Part shown: positions 9,333 to 18,274 of the stretch, piece after piece
Layout: each line of letters opens with the position of its first letter
How positions within the stretch are numbered: position 1 is the stretch's first letter
Origin: Oryzomonas japonica
Lineage (GTDB): Bacteria > Desulfobacterota > Desulfuromonadia > Geobacterales > Pseudopelobacteraceae
Length of the DNA stretch: 64,000 nucleotides
Direction of reading: 5' to 3'
NCBI RefSeq assembly: GCF_008802365.1
Contig: NZ_VZQZ01000007.1
Span: 1 to 64,000 of the forward strand
Program-made: the position numbers and the translations under genes
Notes under the pieces: model-generated
What the model was told of the DNA's origin: nothing
The model's database searches: none
The model's input: the letters and a program-made list of their open reading frames with translations, nothing else

Positions 9333-10639
9333 TGTTCGACGCACTCCAGAATATTTTCAAGATCCCCGAGTTGAAGAAACGTGTGTTTTTTTCCTTGGGG
9401 ATGTTGGCTGTCTATCGTGTCGGTTGTCACATACCCACACCCGGTATCGATAGACTTGCGCTGGCGCATTTTTTCAAGCAGGCCCAGGGGACGCTCCTCG
9501 GCATGTTCGATATGTTTTCTGGTGGTGCACTTGAACGTTTGACGGTATTTGCCCTGGGCATCATGCCGTACATCTCTTCGTCGATCATCTTCCAACTGCT
9601 GACGGTTGTAGTTCCGGCCATTGAGAAACTCTCGAAGGAAGGGGAGTCCGGCCGCAAGAAGATCATCCAGTATACGCGCTACGGCACCATCGTGCTCAGT
9701 TTTGTGCAAGGTCTCGGCATTGCCATCGGTCTGGAGAGCATGCGCGGCCCTGCCGGCGAACTGGTTGTCCCCAACCCGGGCTGGAGCTTCCGCCTGATGA
9801 CGGTCATCACCCTCACGGCCGGTACGGCATTCATCATGTGGCTTGGTGAGCAGATGACCGAAAAAGGGATCGGCAACGGTATCTCTCTGATCATCTTTGC
9901 CGGGATTGTCGTCAGGATTCCGACGGCACTGAGCAACACCGCCAGGCTGCTGAACGCCGGACAGCTGTCCCTGTTCGTGCTCATCTTCGTGCTTGCTCTG
10001 ATGTTCGTTGTCATTGCCGCCATCGTCTTTGTGGAGCGCGGGCAGCGCCGTCTTCCCATCCACTACGCCAAACGGGTGGTGGGGCTGAAGACATTCAACG
10101 CACAAACCTCCCATCTCCCGTTGAAGGTGAATATGGCGGGCGTCATACCGCCGATCTTCGCATCGTCGATCATCATGTTTCCGGCAACGGTAGCCAACTT
10201 CATCAATGTACCCTGGGTGCAGAAGGCGGCCAAAAGTTTAACGCCGGGCAATTTTGTATATGATCTCTTTTTTGTTGCTTTCATCGTCTTCTTCTGTTAT
10301 TTCTACACGGCTGTAACATTCAACCCGGTAGATGTTGCCGAGAATGTCAAAAAGCATGGCGGCTATATCCCAGGCATCAGGCCGGGGAAAGAGACGTCTG
10401 ACTTTATGGACAGCGTCTTGACGCGACTCACGTTTGCCGGTGCCATCTATATATCACTGGTGTGTGTGTTGCCCTCGATTTTGATCGGGAAGTTCAATCT
10501 TCCGTTCTACTTTGGAGGGACCGCCCTGTTGATTGCGGTTGGCGTTGGCATGGATACGGTCGCCCAGATCGAGTCGCACCTCATTACCCGCAATTACGAA
10601 GGGTTCTTGAAGGGTGTCAGGATCAGAGGGAGAAAATAG
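9332..10639 (+). CDS. secY: Protein translocase subunit SecY
   Basis: The 435-residue integral membrane protein forms the channel of the Sec translocon and works with SecE, SecG and SecA (secA is at 32113-34803 here). About ten hydrophobic segments are visible. Family marks include VGCHIPTPGID near residue 35, GIMPYISSSIIFQLL and the C-terminal ALLIAVGVGMDTVAQIESHL. The start is GTG at 9332, sharing a base with the rplO stop. adk follows one base after its stop, so the two are surely one transcript. Confidence 0.98.
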   Translation: MFDALQNIFKIPELKKRVFFSLGMLAVYRVGCHIPTPGIDRLALAHFFKQAQGTLLGMFDMFSGGALERLTVFALGIMPYISSSIIFQLLTVVVPAIEKLSKEGESGRKKIIQYTRYGTIVLSFVQGLGIAIGLESMRGPAGELVVPNPGWSFRLMTVITLTAGTAFIMWLGEQMTEKGIGNGISLIIFAGIVVRIPTALSNTARLLNAGQLSLFVLIFVLALMFVVIAAIVFVERGQRRLPIHYAKRVVGLKTFNAQTSHLPLKVNMAGVIPPIFASSIIMFPATVANFINVPWVQKAAKSLTPGNFVYDLFFVAFIVFFCYFYTAVTFNPVDVAENVKKHGGYIPGIRPGKETSDFMDSVLTRLTFAGAIYISLVCVLPSILIGKFNLPFYFGGTALLIAVGVGMDTVAQIESHLITRNYEGFLKGVRIRGRK

Positions 10640-10640
10640 G

Positions 10641-11303
10641 ATGAATGTCATCCTGTTTGGCCCTCCGGGGGCCGGTAAAGGTACCCAGGCGCAATTTATT
10701 GTTGAGCACTTCGGCATTCCCCAGATTTCGACCGGCGACATGCTTCGTGCCGCCGTCAAGGCGCAGTCGCCGCTCGGCGTAGCCGCCAAGTCGATCATGG
10801 ATGCTGGTGGGCTCGTTTCCGATGAGATTGTTCTTGGGCTGGTCAAGGAGCGGATTTCCGAACCGGACTGCCGTGATGGTTTTATTCTCGACGGTTTCCC
10901 GCGTACGACGCCCCAGGCCGATGCCCTTGCCTCGTTGCTTGATGGGTTGGGCAAGCACATCGATCACGTTATTTCGCTCGATGTGGACAGCGCCGAGATC
11001 GTTCAGCGGCTTTCCGGCAGGCGTACCTGTCCTTCGTGCGGCAAGGGGTATCATGTAGCCTATGATGCGCCGAAGGTCGCCGGAATCTGCGATGTCTGCG
11101 GTTCCGCGCTGGTTCAGCGTAATGACGACCGTGTGGAAACGGTTCAGAATCGTCTGGATGTGTATCGTCAGCAGACCTCACCGCTTAAAGAGTATTTTGA
11201 GCAGCGGGGCTTGATGCGTCATATTGACGGCAACGGTACGATCCAAGACATTCAGGGGCAGATATGTTCTCTATTGAAAGGCAGCGCCGGTGATCGTCCT
11301 TAA
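10641..11303 (+). CDS. adk: Adenylate kinase, zinc-type lid
   Basis: The 220-residue product converts ATP + AMP to two ADP in the cytoplasm. The P-loop GPPGAGKGT is at residues 7-15, ISTGDMLRAAV binds AMP, and DGFPRT follows. The lid has four cysteines (CPSCGKGY ... CDVCG), a zinc site as in Gram-positive-type enzymes. ATG 10641 gives the canonical MNVILFGPPG start; the frame is open upstream from 10614 only through the secY end. It overlaps map by 14 bases. Confidence 0.97.
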   Translation: MNVILFGPPGAGKGTQAQFIVEHFGIPQISTGDMLRAAVKAQSPLGVAAKSIMDAGGLVSDEIVLGLVKERISEPDCRDGFILDGFPRTTPQADALASLLDGLGKHIDHVISLDVDSAEIVQRLSGRRTCPSCGKGYHVAYDAPKVAGICDVCGSALVQRNDDRVETVQNRLDVYRQQTSPLKEYFEQRGLMRHIDGNGTIQDIQGQICSLLKGSAGDRP

Positions 11304-12036
11304 ATCTCCTCGTGAGATTGAGAAAATGCGAGACGCCTGCAAGATAGTTGCAGAAATACTCCTCCTGCTCCGCGAACGGGTAAAACCGGGGGTAACAACC
11401 GCAGAACTTGATGAGTTTGCCGATTCCGAAACCAGACGCCGCAAGGCAAAGCCCGCTTTCAAGGGGTACTGCAAGTATCCCAACGCGTTATGCTGCTCCC
11501 CCAACGATGTGGTCGTGCACGGGATGCCAACGAAAACGCCCTTGAAAGAGGGGGATATTATCAGCCTTGATTTTGGTGTCCTGTACAACGAGTTTTATGG
11601 CGACTCCGCCCTGACCATTCCGGTGGGAACGGTGCCGGCCCGTATCAATACGCTGCTTAAGGCGACGGAAGAGTCTCTCTATGCCGGCATAGACAAGGCG
11701 GTGGCCGGCGGCAGGTTGGGCGACGTTTCCCATGCGGTTCAGGCGCACGTTGAGGCACAAGGATTTTCTGTCGTACGTGATTTTGTCGGACACGGCATCG
11801 GTAGGAAACTCCACGAGGAACCGCAGGTGGCCAACTTCGGCGCCGCGGGCACCGGCGTAAGACTCAAGCCGGGCATGGTGCTGGCGATAGAGCCCATGGT
11901 CAACGAAAAGTCGTATGAGGTCGAGGTGCTTGAAGACGGCTGGACGACCATCACACGCGACGGCGGATTTTCAGCGCATTTTGAACACACGGTTGCTATA
12001 ACCGATAAGGGTCCTGATATTCTGACACGCATTTAG
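11290..12036 (+). CDS. map: Methionine aminopeptidase, type I
   Basis: The 248-residue metalloenzyme removes the initiator Met from nascent proteins. Metal ligands can be seen in [24 protein letters not shown] (two Asp), [11 protein letters not shown] (His) and the Glu residues of [10 protein letters not shown] and FEHTVAIT. The GTG start at 11290 lies inside the 3' end of adk (14-base overlap), so translation is likely coupled. The secY-adk-map-rpmJ order is widespread. Confidence 0.97.
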   Translation: MIVLKSPREIEKMRDACKIVAEILLLLRERVKPGVTTAELDEFADSETRRRKAKPAFKGYCKYPNALCCSPNDVVVHGMPTKTPLKEGDIISLDFGVLYNEFYGDSALTIPVGTVPARINTLLKATEESLYAGIDKAVAGGRLGDVSHAVQAHVEAQGFSVVRDFVGHGIGRKLHEEPQVANFGAAGTGVRLKPGMVLAIEPMVNEKSYEVEVLEDGWTTITRDGGFSAHFEHTVAITDKGPDILTRI

Positions 12037-12058
12037 CAAGCACGTGAAGGGGAGTAAT

Positions 12059-12172
12059 ATGAAAGTACGAGCATCGGTTAAGAAAATTTGTGACAAATGC
12101 AAGATCGTCAAACGCAAGGGTGTGGTTCGTGTTATCTGTGACATCCCTAAGCATTCTCAGCGTCAAGGGTGA
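12059..12172 (+). CDS. rpmJ: 50S ribosomal protein L36, zinc type
   Basis: Bases 12059-12172 encode 37 residues, [20 protein letters not shown] and then [13 protein letters not shown]. The three Cys and one His (CxxC ... C ... H) form the L36 zinc ribbon. AGGGGAGTAAT lies before the ATG. It sits between map and rpsM, the usual start of the alpha operon segment. Confidence 0.97.
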   Translation: MKVRASVKKICDKCKIVKRKGVVRVICDIPKHSQRQG

Positions 12173-12194
12173 GTAACTAAAGGAGGATTTTCAA

Positions 12195-12563
12195 TTGGCA
12201 CGCATTGCAGGTATTGACTTACCAAAAAACAAGCGGATCGTTATTGCTCTGACCTATATCTATGGTATCGGTAACTCGGCAGCAGAACGGATCCTTGCCT
12301 CCACACAGATAGATCCCGACACCCGCACGGACAAGTTGACTGAAGCCGAAGTCTCCCGTATTCGTGACGAAATCGACCGCAACTGTAAGGTCGAAGGGGA
12401 TCTTCGTCGTGATATTTCGATGAATATCAAGCGGCTCATGGATCTTGGCTGTTATCGCGGCCTTCGTCACAGAAAAGGCCTCCCTGTCCGTGGCCAGCGC
12501 ACCAAGACCAATGCCCGTACGCGTAAAGGTCCTGCCCGCACCGTGGCCGGCAAAAAGAAATAA
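12195..12563 (+). CDS. rpsM: 30S ribosomal protein S13
   Basis: The 122-residue product starts [25 protein letters not shown] and ends with the basic tail [24 protein letters not shown], diagnostic of S13. The protein bridges to the 50S subunit and contacts P-site tRNA. The start is TTG at 12195 behind AAAGGAGGATTTTCAA, one of several TTG starts here with a perfect Shine-Dalgarno. Confidence 0.97.
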   Translation: MARIAGIDLPKNKRIVIALTYIYGIGNSAAERILASTQIDPDTRTDKLTEAEVSRIRDEIDRNCKVEGDLRRDISMNIKRLMDLGCYRGLRHRKGLPVRGQRTKTNARTRKGPARTVAGKKK

Positions 12564-12588
12564 TCCCATTTAGCTCTGGAGAATTCGA

Positions 12589-12984
12589 ATGGCAAGTCCT
12601 GCGAAGAAAGTCGTACGCAAGAAGAAGGAACGTAAAAATATATCCAACGGTGTTGCCCATATCCAGGCGACATTCAACAATACGATCATCACGATCACCG
12701 ATCCGGTCGGCAACGTCGTGGCCTGGTCCACTGCCGGCGCCAAAGGCTTCAAGGGCTCCCGCAAGAGTACGCCCTTCGCCGCTCAGATCGCTGCCGAGGA
12801 TTGCGTGAAAAAAGCCCAGGAGCACGGCATGCGCAGTGTTGAGGTGTATGTCAAGGGTCCCGGTTCCGGCCGTGAGTCCGCCCTTCGCGCCCTTCAGGCC
12901 GCAGGCTTTGCGATCAGTTTCATCAAGGACGTGACACCGATTCCCCATAACGGTTGTCGCCCCCCCAAACGTAGAAGAGTTTAA
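12589..12984 (+). CDS. rpsK: 30S ribosomal protein S11
   Basis: The 131-residue product has [44 protein letters not shown] and ends [18 protein letters not shown], the S11 signature. S11 forms the 30S platform with S18. The ATG follows CTGGAGAATTCGA. Full length and in the standard place between rpsM and rpsD. Confidence 0.98.
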   Translation: MASPAKKVVRKKKERKNISNGVAHIQATFNNTIITITDPVGNVVAWSTAGAKGFKGSRKSTPFAAQIAAEDCVKKAQEHGMRSVEVYVKGPGSGRESALRALQAAGFAISFIKDVTPIPHNGCRPPKRRRV

Positions 12985-13014
12985 CTCGCGTCATTCATAT
13001 CAAGGAGGTTTTCA

Positions 13015-13641
13015 TTGGCTCGTTATACAGGACCTTCATGCCGTCTGTGCAGAAGAGAAAACATGGAATTGTTTCTGAAAGGGGAACGCTGCTACACGGA
13101 TAAGTGCGCCATCAAGCGCCGCAATTATCCCCCGGGGCAGCATGGCCAAGGCCGTTCAAAAACCTCTGATTACGGCGTGCAGCTTCGTGAGAAGCAGAAG
13201 GTCCGTCGTATCTACGGCCTTTTGGAAAAACAGTTCCGTGCATACTTTCAGGAAGCTGACCGCATGAAAGGGGTTACCGGTGAAAACCTGCTGTCCCTGC
13301 TTGAGCGGCGTCTTGATAATGTGATTTATCGTCTGGGATTTGCCTCTTCCCGCACTGAGTCGCGTCAGCTTGTCCGTCACGGTCACTTCACCATCAACGG
13401 CCGCAAGGTGAATATCCCCTCCATTCAGCTCAAGGTGGGCGATGTCATCGAACTCCGTGAGAAGAGCAGGAAGATCGTTGCTGTCACCGATTCTTTGGAA
13501 GCGGTCGTGCGGCGTGGTGTTCCCCAGTGGGTCGAACTTGATCGCGATGCCTTCAAGGGCCTCATCAAAACCCTGCCGGTTCGTGAAGATGTTACGACCC
13601 CGATCCAGGAACAGCTGATCGTCGAGCTTTACTCGAAGTAA
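13015..13641 (+). CDS. rpsD: 30S ribosomal protein S4, zinc type
   Basis: The 208-residue product has an N-terminal CRLCRRE ... [11 protein letters not shown] zinc-binding pattern, the [29 protein letters not shown]4 RNA-binding domain and [11 protein letters not shown]4 nucleates 30S assembly and represses the alpha operon in E. coli. The start is TTG at 13015 behind AAGGAGGTTTTCA. rpoA follows after 75 bases. Confidence 0.97.
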   Translation: MARYTGPSCRLCRRENMELFLKGERCYTDKCAIKRRNYPPGQHGQGRSKTSDYGVQLREKQKVRRIYGLLEKQFRAYFQEADRMKGVTGENLLSLLERRLDNVIYRLGFASSRTESRQLVRHGHFTINGRKVNIPSIQLKVGDVIELREKSRKIVAVTDSLEAVVRRGVPQWVELDRDAFKGLIKTLPVREDVTTPIQEQLIVELYSK

Positions 13642-13716
13642 TTCCCGGGAGACCTGCGCGGCGCGTCTCGCGTCTGATGTCCATGACCGGACACTAATCC
13701 TCCGGAGGAGGTTGTA

Positions 13717-14739
13717 ATGTATAAAAATTGGCGAGATCTGATCAGGCCAAAACAGCTTCAAGTCGAAAAAGAATCTCTTTCAAATACATATGGTAAGTTT
13801 TACGCTGAACCTTTTGAACGCGGGTTTGGCACCACACTCGGTAACTCCTTGCGAAGGATTCTCCTGTCAACCCTCCAGGGTGCGGCCATAACTTCGGTTC
13901 GCATCAAGGGCGTTTTACACGAATTTTCCACTATTCAAGGCGTGACCGAGGACGTTACCGATATCATCCTGAATCTCAAAGGCGTGCGGCTCAAGCTGCA
14001 TACCGCTGACCAGGCGACTATACGAATCGTACATAAAGGTGAAGGAATCATTACGGCGGGCGATATCCTCGTCGGTCATTCCGTAGAAGTAATGAATCCC
14101 GAACACCACATCCTGACCTGTGGCAAGGATGCCAATCTCGAGGTCGAGATGACGGTCAAGATGGGCAAGGGCTACGTCCCGGCCGATCGTAACCGCGATG
14201 AAAAGGCCCCGGTGGGCACCATCCCCATCGATGCCATCTATTCGCCCATCAAGAAGGTTAACTTCAACGTATCCAACGCCCGTGTCGGCCAGATGACGGA
14301 TTACGATAAGCTGACCCTCGAAGTCTGGACCGACGGCAGTGCGAATCCCGAAGACGCGGTGGCCTATGCCGCCAAGATCATGAAGGAACAGCTGAGCATC
14401 TTCATCAATTTCGACGAAGAGTCGGAACCGGACCAGGTTGAAGAGTCCCAGGAAGAGAAGGATAAGATCAACGAAAACCTGTACCGCACGGTGGATGAAC
14501 TGGAACTTTCGGTGCGGTCGGCCAACTGCCTTAAAAACGCAGGTATCAAGTTGATCGGCGAGCTGGTTTCCAAGTCCGAGGCAGAGATGCTGAAGACCCA
14601 GAACTTCGGCCGCAAATCCCTGAATGAGATCAAAGACATTCTCAGCGATATGGGGCTGACGTTCGGCATGAAGCTGGATGAATTCCCCGATCCGGAGATC
14701 ATGCGCCGCCTGCGTGGCGAAAAGAAGGAAGAAGAGTAA
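13717..14739 (+). CDS. rpoA: RNA polymerase alpha subunit
   Basis: The 340-residue protein has the N-terminal assembly domain ([30 protein letters not shown]) and the C-terminal domain ([20 protein letters not shown] ... [23 protein letters not shown]), joined by an acidic linker with EEKDKINE. The C-terminal domain binds UP elements and activators. CGGAGGAGG is the Shine-Dalgarno. The gene lies in the alpha operon between rpsD and rplQ. Confidence 0.98.
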   Translation: MYKNWRDLIRPKQLQVEKESLSNTYGKFYAEPFERGFGTTLGNSLRRILLSTLQGAAITSVRIKGVLHEFSTIQGVTEDVTDIILNLKGVRLKLHTADQATIRIVHKGEGIITAGDILVGHSVEVMNPEHHILTCGKDANLEVEMTVKMGKGYVPADRNRDEKAPVGTIPIDAIYSPIKKVNFNVSNARVGQMTDYDKLTLEVWTDGSANPEDAVAYAAKIMKEQLSIFINFDEESEPDQVEESQEEKDKINENLYRTVDELELSVRSANCLKNAGIKLIGELVSKSEAEMLKTQNFGRKSLNEIKDILSDMGLTFGMKLDEFPDPEIMRRLRGEKKEEE

Positions 14740-14778
14740 TACCCAGGATTAGCCACTCGTTTCAGAAAGGAATGCGTT

Positions 14779-15309
14779 ATGCGTCATAACAAAGCGGGCA
14801 GGAGACTTGGCAGGAAAACGAGCCATCGCGAAGCGATGTTCCGGAATATGGTCACCTCGCTCTTGAACCATGAAAAGATCACGACAACCGATGCCAAGGC
14901 AAAGGAAATACGCTCCGTTGCCGAAAAGATGATCACTCTTGGCAAACGTGGCGATCTGCATGCCCAGCGGCAGGCTGCATCATATATCCGTGAAAAGTCC
15001 GTCGTGACGAAGCTGTTTTCGGCTATTGCTCCGCGTTACAAGGACCGCCCCGGTGGCTATACGCGCATCATAAAACTGGGTATTCGCCAGGGAGACACCG
15101 CTCCGATCTCTTTGATCGAGTTGGTGGAGGAAGAGATGAAGACCGCGAAGGCTCCGGCGACTGCTCCGAAGGCGACCAAGGCACCTGCCCGTAAGCCTGC
15201 GGCCAAGAAGGCAGCCCCTGCCGCTGCCGCGGAAGCTGCAACCGAACCGGCTGCCGTTCAGACCACGATTGTGGAGCCGGAAGAGGTGTGCGAGGCCAAG
15301 GCCGACTAA
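14779..15309 (+). CDS. rplQ: 50S ribosomal protein L17 with Ala/Lys/Pro-rich tail
   Basis: The first 120 residues are plain L17: [42 protein letters not shown] and [15 protein letters not shown]. About 50 more residues follow, first Ala/Lys/Pro-rich repeats ([21 protein letters not shown] type), then an acidic end. The family is usually 115-130 residues, so the tail is an extension of low complexity. It is the last gene of the cluster, followed by a terminator at 15348. Confidence 0.96.
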   Translation: MRHNKAGRRLGRKTSHREAMFRNMVTSLLNHEKITTTDAKAKEIRSVAEKMITLGKRGDLHAQRQAASYIREKSVVTKLFSAIAPRYKDRPGGYTRIIKLGIRQGDTAPISLIELVEEEMKTAKAPATAPKATKAPARKPAAKKAAPAAAAEAATEPAAVQTTIVEPEEVCEAKAD

Positions 15310-15347
15310 GCGCCTGCTGCTCCCCGTACGCTATATTTATGCGAAAG

Positions 15348-15375
15348 AGGCAAGGGTTTTCCCTTGCCTTTTTTT
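15348..15375 (+). terminator. Rho-independent terminator of the ribosomal cluster
   Basis: AGGCAAGGG (15348-15356), loop TTTT, CCCTTGCCT (15361-15369) form a perfect 9-bp stem followed by a run of T to 15375. It lies 38 bases after the rplQ stop and most likely ends the S10-spc-alpha transcript. Confidence 0.92.
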
Positions 15376-15410
15376 GTTTGTCGCGCCAACCATTTCGGCC
15401 CGCTGCGGGA

Positions 15411-15863
15411 TCAGGTTATCAAGTCGACCACCAGCCCCTTGATGCCGATGACCTTGGCGGTTATGGCCATATTGTCCCGGTTGTCCTTAATGATGAGATT
15501 GTAGAGTTTGTCCGCCTCGGCGTTGATGACCGTGATGATCTCGAAAGTGCGCGGGTTCTGCGGCGTCCCTCCGATCTTTTCCAGGCGATAGGCTTCATTG
15601 GAAATCCTTTTGGCCAGTTGGCTCAGAAGGTCGCGGAAACGCTTGAAGTTGGGCAGAGTCGGTTCATCGGCCAGCTTGTCTCCCACCATCCCTATTTCCT
15701 GGCGCAGGTTCTCCACCTCCTGCTCATACGATGTCATATCGAACTGTTGGTTGGTCAACTCGGCTGCGAAGAGCGAACTGGTGCCGGCGCCACTCTTCAC
15801 GGTGGGTGAATTCTTGCTCTGTTTCCCGAGCCCCGGCGTTGCCACAGCATCCCTGATCCGCAT
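15411..15863 (-). CDS. YaaR-like (DUF327) protein
   Basis: The 150-residue protein has a disordered N-terminus of about 35 residues, then a helical body with FAAELTNQQFDMTSYEQEVENLR and RTFEIITVINAEADKLYNLI. This resembles the YaaR/DUF327 family, whose function is not firmly known. It lies alone, convergent with rplQ and divergent from the phasin-like gene. The 286 bases between 15864 and 16149 show no gene. Family call from memory of the pattern; moderate certainty. Confidence 0.7.
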   Translation of the reverse strand: MRIRDAVATPGLGKQSKNSPTVKSGAGTSSLFAAELTNQQFDMTSYEQEVENLRQEIGMVGDKLADEPTLPNFKRFRDLLSQLAKRISNEAYRLEKIGGTPQNPRTFEIITVINAEADKLYNLIIKDNRDNMAITAKVIGIKGLVVDLIT

Positions 15864-16073
15864 TCACACCTCTCCTGCCAAATCGTCATCAAACGATTAC
15901 GTTGTCGGCTTTCGTCGTCGGCTCCTCAGCGCGCTGTCAGGCACGCCCCCGTCGCCTTCTCCTCGCCGCCCCATACTTGTTTCGCTTGCAACTCGGCGTC
16001 TGTCGCGCTTTTCCGCTACCATACCATACTCTCCGCCTCAGAGGCAATTGCGGCAAAAATGCAACAATCACAT

Positions 16074-16101
16074 TTGCATCGTTTGCTGCTTGTGATATGC
16101 T
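16074..16101 (+). promoter_or_regulatory. Possible sigma-70 promoter for the phasin-ubiB-ntrYX genes
   Basis: TTGCAT at 16074-16079 and TATGCT at 16096-16101 are 16 bases apart, with a TGTGA before the -10. They lie 49 bases before the phasin-like start. Both boxes are imperfect, so this is a candidate only. Confidence 0.35.
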
Positions 16102-16149
16102 TGCAGCCGTTGCCGCGCTTTACACGTCTGGAGACAAGGAGGGCTGAGC

Positions 16150-16446
16150 ATGCTGGACTTATTGGAAAAGACGGTTATGACCGCTATCGGGGCCGCTGCC
16201 ATCACCCAGAAAAAGGCCGAAGAGCTGGTAAGCGAGATGAAAGAAAAATACAAGGTCAGCGAGGATGAGGGGCGGAGTTTTGTTGACCGGGTTCAAGGCA
16301 TCGCCCAGGAGAGCAAGGACAAGATCAGGGAGATGGCGGAGACCGAGGTCCGTAAGGTGGTGGACAAGCTCGGCCTGGTCTCGCGCGATGAGTATGAACG
16401 TCTGGTCGCCAGGGTGCAGGAGCTGGAAGCCCGCAACAACGGCTGA
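16150..16446 (+). CDS. Phasin-like small helical protein
   Basis: The 98-residue protein is almost wholly helical and charged, with a short hydrophobic start (LLEKTVMTAIGAAAITQKKAEELV) and a C-terminal coiled-coil piece ending DEYERLVARVQELEARNNG. This matches the phasin-superfamily proteins (poly-hydroxyalkanoate granule-associated type) seen beside ABC1/UbiB kinases. A ubiB homologue follows after 106 bases. ACAAGGAGGGCTGAGC lies before the ATG. Whether it binds granules or helps the kinase is not shown by the sequence. Confidence 0.65.
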   Translation: MLDLLEKTVMTAIGAAAITQKKAEELVSEMKEKYKVSEDEGRSFVDRVQGIAQESKDKIREMAETEVRKVVDKLGLVSRDEYERLVARVQELEARNNG

Positions 16447-16552
16447 GCTTGCCGCTCGAATTCCGCGATGCCGGACCCGTGCGTACCAAGTACAGCTGGG
16501 GAGCATGGCGGCATGCTGAACGATAGCCGAAATCTGTCGATGGGAATGGCCC

Positions 16553-18238
16553 ATGCTCTCTTTTTTCAAAATCAACCGGAATATCCGCAGCATCCGCCGC
16601 TACTGGAATATCGCCCGCGTCCTTTCCGCCTATGGCTTCGACCACGCCCTGGAGGCGATCGGTTTGAGCGATATTGCGGCCCGGGGCAGGCGGTTCCTGC
16701 GTCATGACGTCGTGGATATCGCCCGTCTCTCGGCCGCCGAACGGATGCGCCTGGCCCTGGAGGAGTTGGGGCCGACCTTCGTCAAGCTGGGGCAACTGCT
16801 CTCCACGCGGCCCGATATCATTCCCGCCCCCTTTGTGCGGGAGTTTGAAAAGCTCCAGGATCAAGTCCCCAGCTTCTCGTTTGTTGAACTGACGGCCCAG
16901 GTCGAGCGTGAACTGCATGGCCCGATACACGACTTTTTTGCCGAGATCGACCCGGAACCGCTGGCGGCAGCGTCCATCGCCCAGGTGCATCGCGCCCGCC
17001 TGCTGACGGGGGAGCAGGTGGTGATCAAGGTCCGCCGTCCCGGCGTGGTCGAATTGGTCGAGGCGGATATCGGCGCCCTGATGTCGTTGGCCCAACTGGC
17101 CGAGCGCCACATATCCGGCAGCGAGATCTACGACCCGGTGGGCGTGGTGCGCGAATTCGCCCGCACGATCCGCCGGGAGATGGACTTCACCCGCGAGGGG
17201 CACACCATCGAGAAGATCCGGGACAATTTCGCCCAGACCGGGTGGCTGCACTTCCCCCATGTCTATTGGGAACAGAGCGCCCGGGGGGTGCTGACCCTCG
17301 AGTATGTGGACGGGATCAAGGTCTCAGATCTCGGCAGGCTGGAACGGAGCGGGCTCGACCGGAGGATTATCGCCCAACGGGGCGCCGACGCCTTTCTGGA
17401 GATGGTGCTCAAGCACGGCTTTTTCCATGGGGACCCCCATCCCGGCAACGTCATGATCCTGCCGGGCAACATCATCTGCCTGCTGGACTACGGCATCGTA
17501 GGACGGCTGGATGAAGAGCTCCGAACCTTCCTGAGCGATATCCTGCTGGCGATCGTCAACCGGGACATGGATCAGGTCGCCTCCCTGCTGCTGTTTGCCG
17601 GCGATATCTCCGACAGCCTCGACGTGCGCGCCCTGAAACGGGATCTTTCGAACTTCATCGACAGCTACTATGAGATTCCGCTCAAAGAGATCGAGGTCGG
17701 GCGGATGCTGATGGAGTTCATCGAGATCATCACCCTGTACAGCATCCGCATCCAGCCCGACCTGATGCTTTTGGCAAAATCGCTGATTATCATCGAGGGG
17801 ATGGGGCGCTCCCTCGACCCGGCCTTCAATATGGTGGAGCACCTGCGTCCCTTCATGGAAAAGGCCATCCGCCGGCGCATGTCACCCCGGCGGGTCGCCC
17901 ACGACATCAACGCGGTTGTGGCGTCGTATCTCAGTCTGGCCCGCAATCTCCCCCGCGATCTCAAGGAACTCATCAACCGGGTCAATCGCAACAAGTTCAA
18001 GATCGACCTTGAACACCGGGGGCTGGATAAGTTTACCGCCGATTTCGACCGCTCCATCAACCGCCTCTCGTCCAGCCTCATCCTGGCGGCCCTGATCATC
18101 GGCTCGTCGATCATCATGCAGATCGAGCGGGGGCCGCAACTGTTCGGCTTGCCGGCACTTGCATTTCTGGGGTACACGGCAGCAGGGTTGATCGGGCTCT
18201 GGTGGGTCTACGGCATCATCCGTTCGGGAAGGTTGTAG
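16553..18238 (+). CDS. ubiB: ABC1/UbiB-family atypical kinase
   Basis: The 561-residue protein has the family marks FVKLGQLLSTRPD (KxGQ motif), AAASIAQVHRA (Ala-rich nucleotide loop), VVIKVRRPGV (Lys), HGDPHPGNV (catalytic loop) and LLDYGIVGRLD (metal-binding Asp). Two C-terminal hydrophobic segments anchor it in the inner membrane. UbiB/Coq8 proteins support ubiquinone synthesis; in menaquinone users their role is less clear. It lies after a phasin-like gene and before an NtrY-like kinase, 36 bases away. A clear Shine-Dalgarno is lacking at ATG 16553. Confidence 0.9.
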   Translation: MLSFFKINRNIRSIRRYWNIARVLSAYGFDHALEAIGLSDIAARGRRFLRHDVVDIARLSAAERMRLALEELGPTFVKLGQLLSTRPDIIPAPFVREFEKLQDQVPSFSFVELTAQVERELHGPIHDFFAEIDPEPLAAASIAQVHRARLLTGEQVVIKVRRPGVVELVEADIGALMSLAQLAERHISGSEIYDPVGVVREFARTIRREMDFTREGHTIEKIRDNFAQTGWLHFPHVYWEQSARGVLTLEYVDGIKVSDLGRLERSGLDRRIIAQRGADAFLEMVLKHGFFHGDPHPGNVMILPGNIICLLDYGIVGRLDEELRTFLSDILLAIVNRDMDQVASLLLFAGDISDSLDVRALKRDLSNFIDSYYEIPLKEIEVGRMLMEFIEIITLYSIRIQPDLMLLAKSLIIIEGMGRSLDPAFNMVEHLRPFMEKAIRRRMSPRRVAHDINAVVASYLSLARNLPRDLKELINRVNRNKFKIDLEHRGLDKFTADFDRSINRLSSSLILAALIIGSSIIMQIERGPQLFGLPALAFLGYTAAGLIGLWWVYGIIRSGRL

Positions 18239-18274
18239 CAGACAGCACGCAGAAGAAACAAGCCATGCGCCGAC

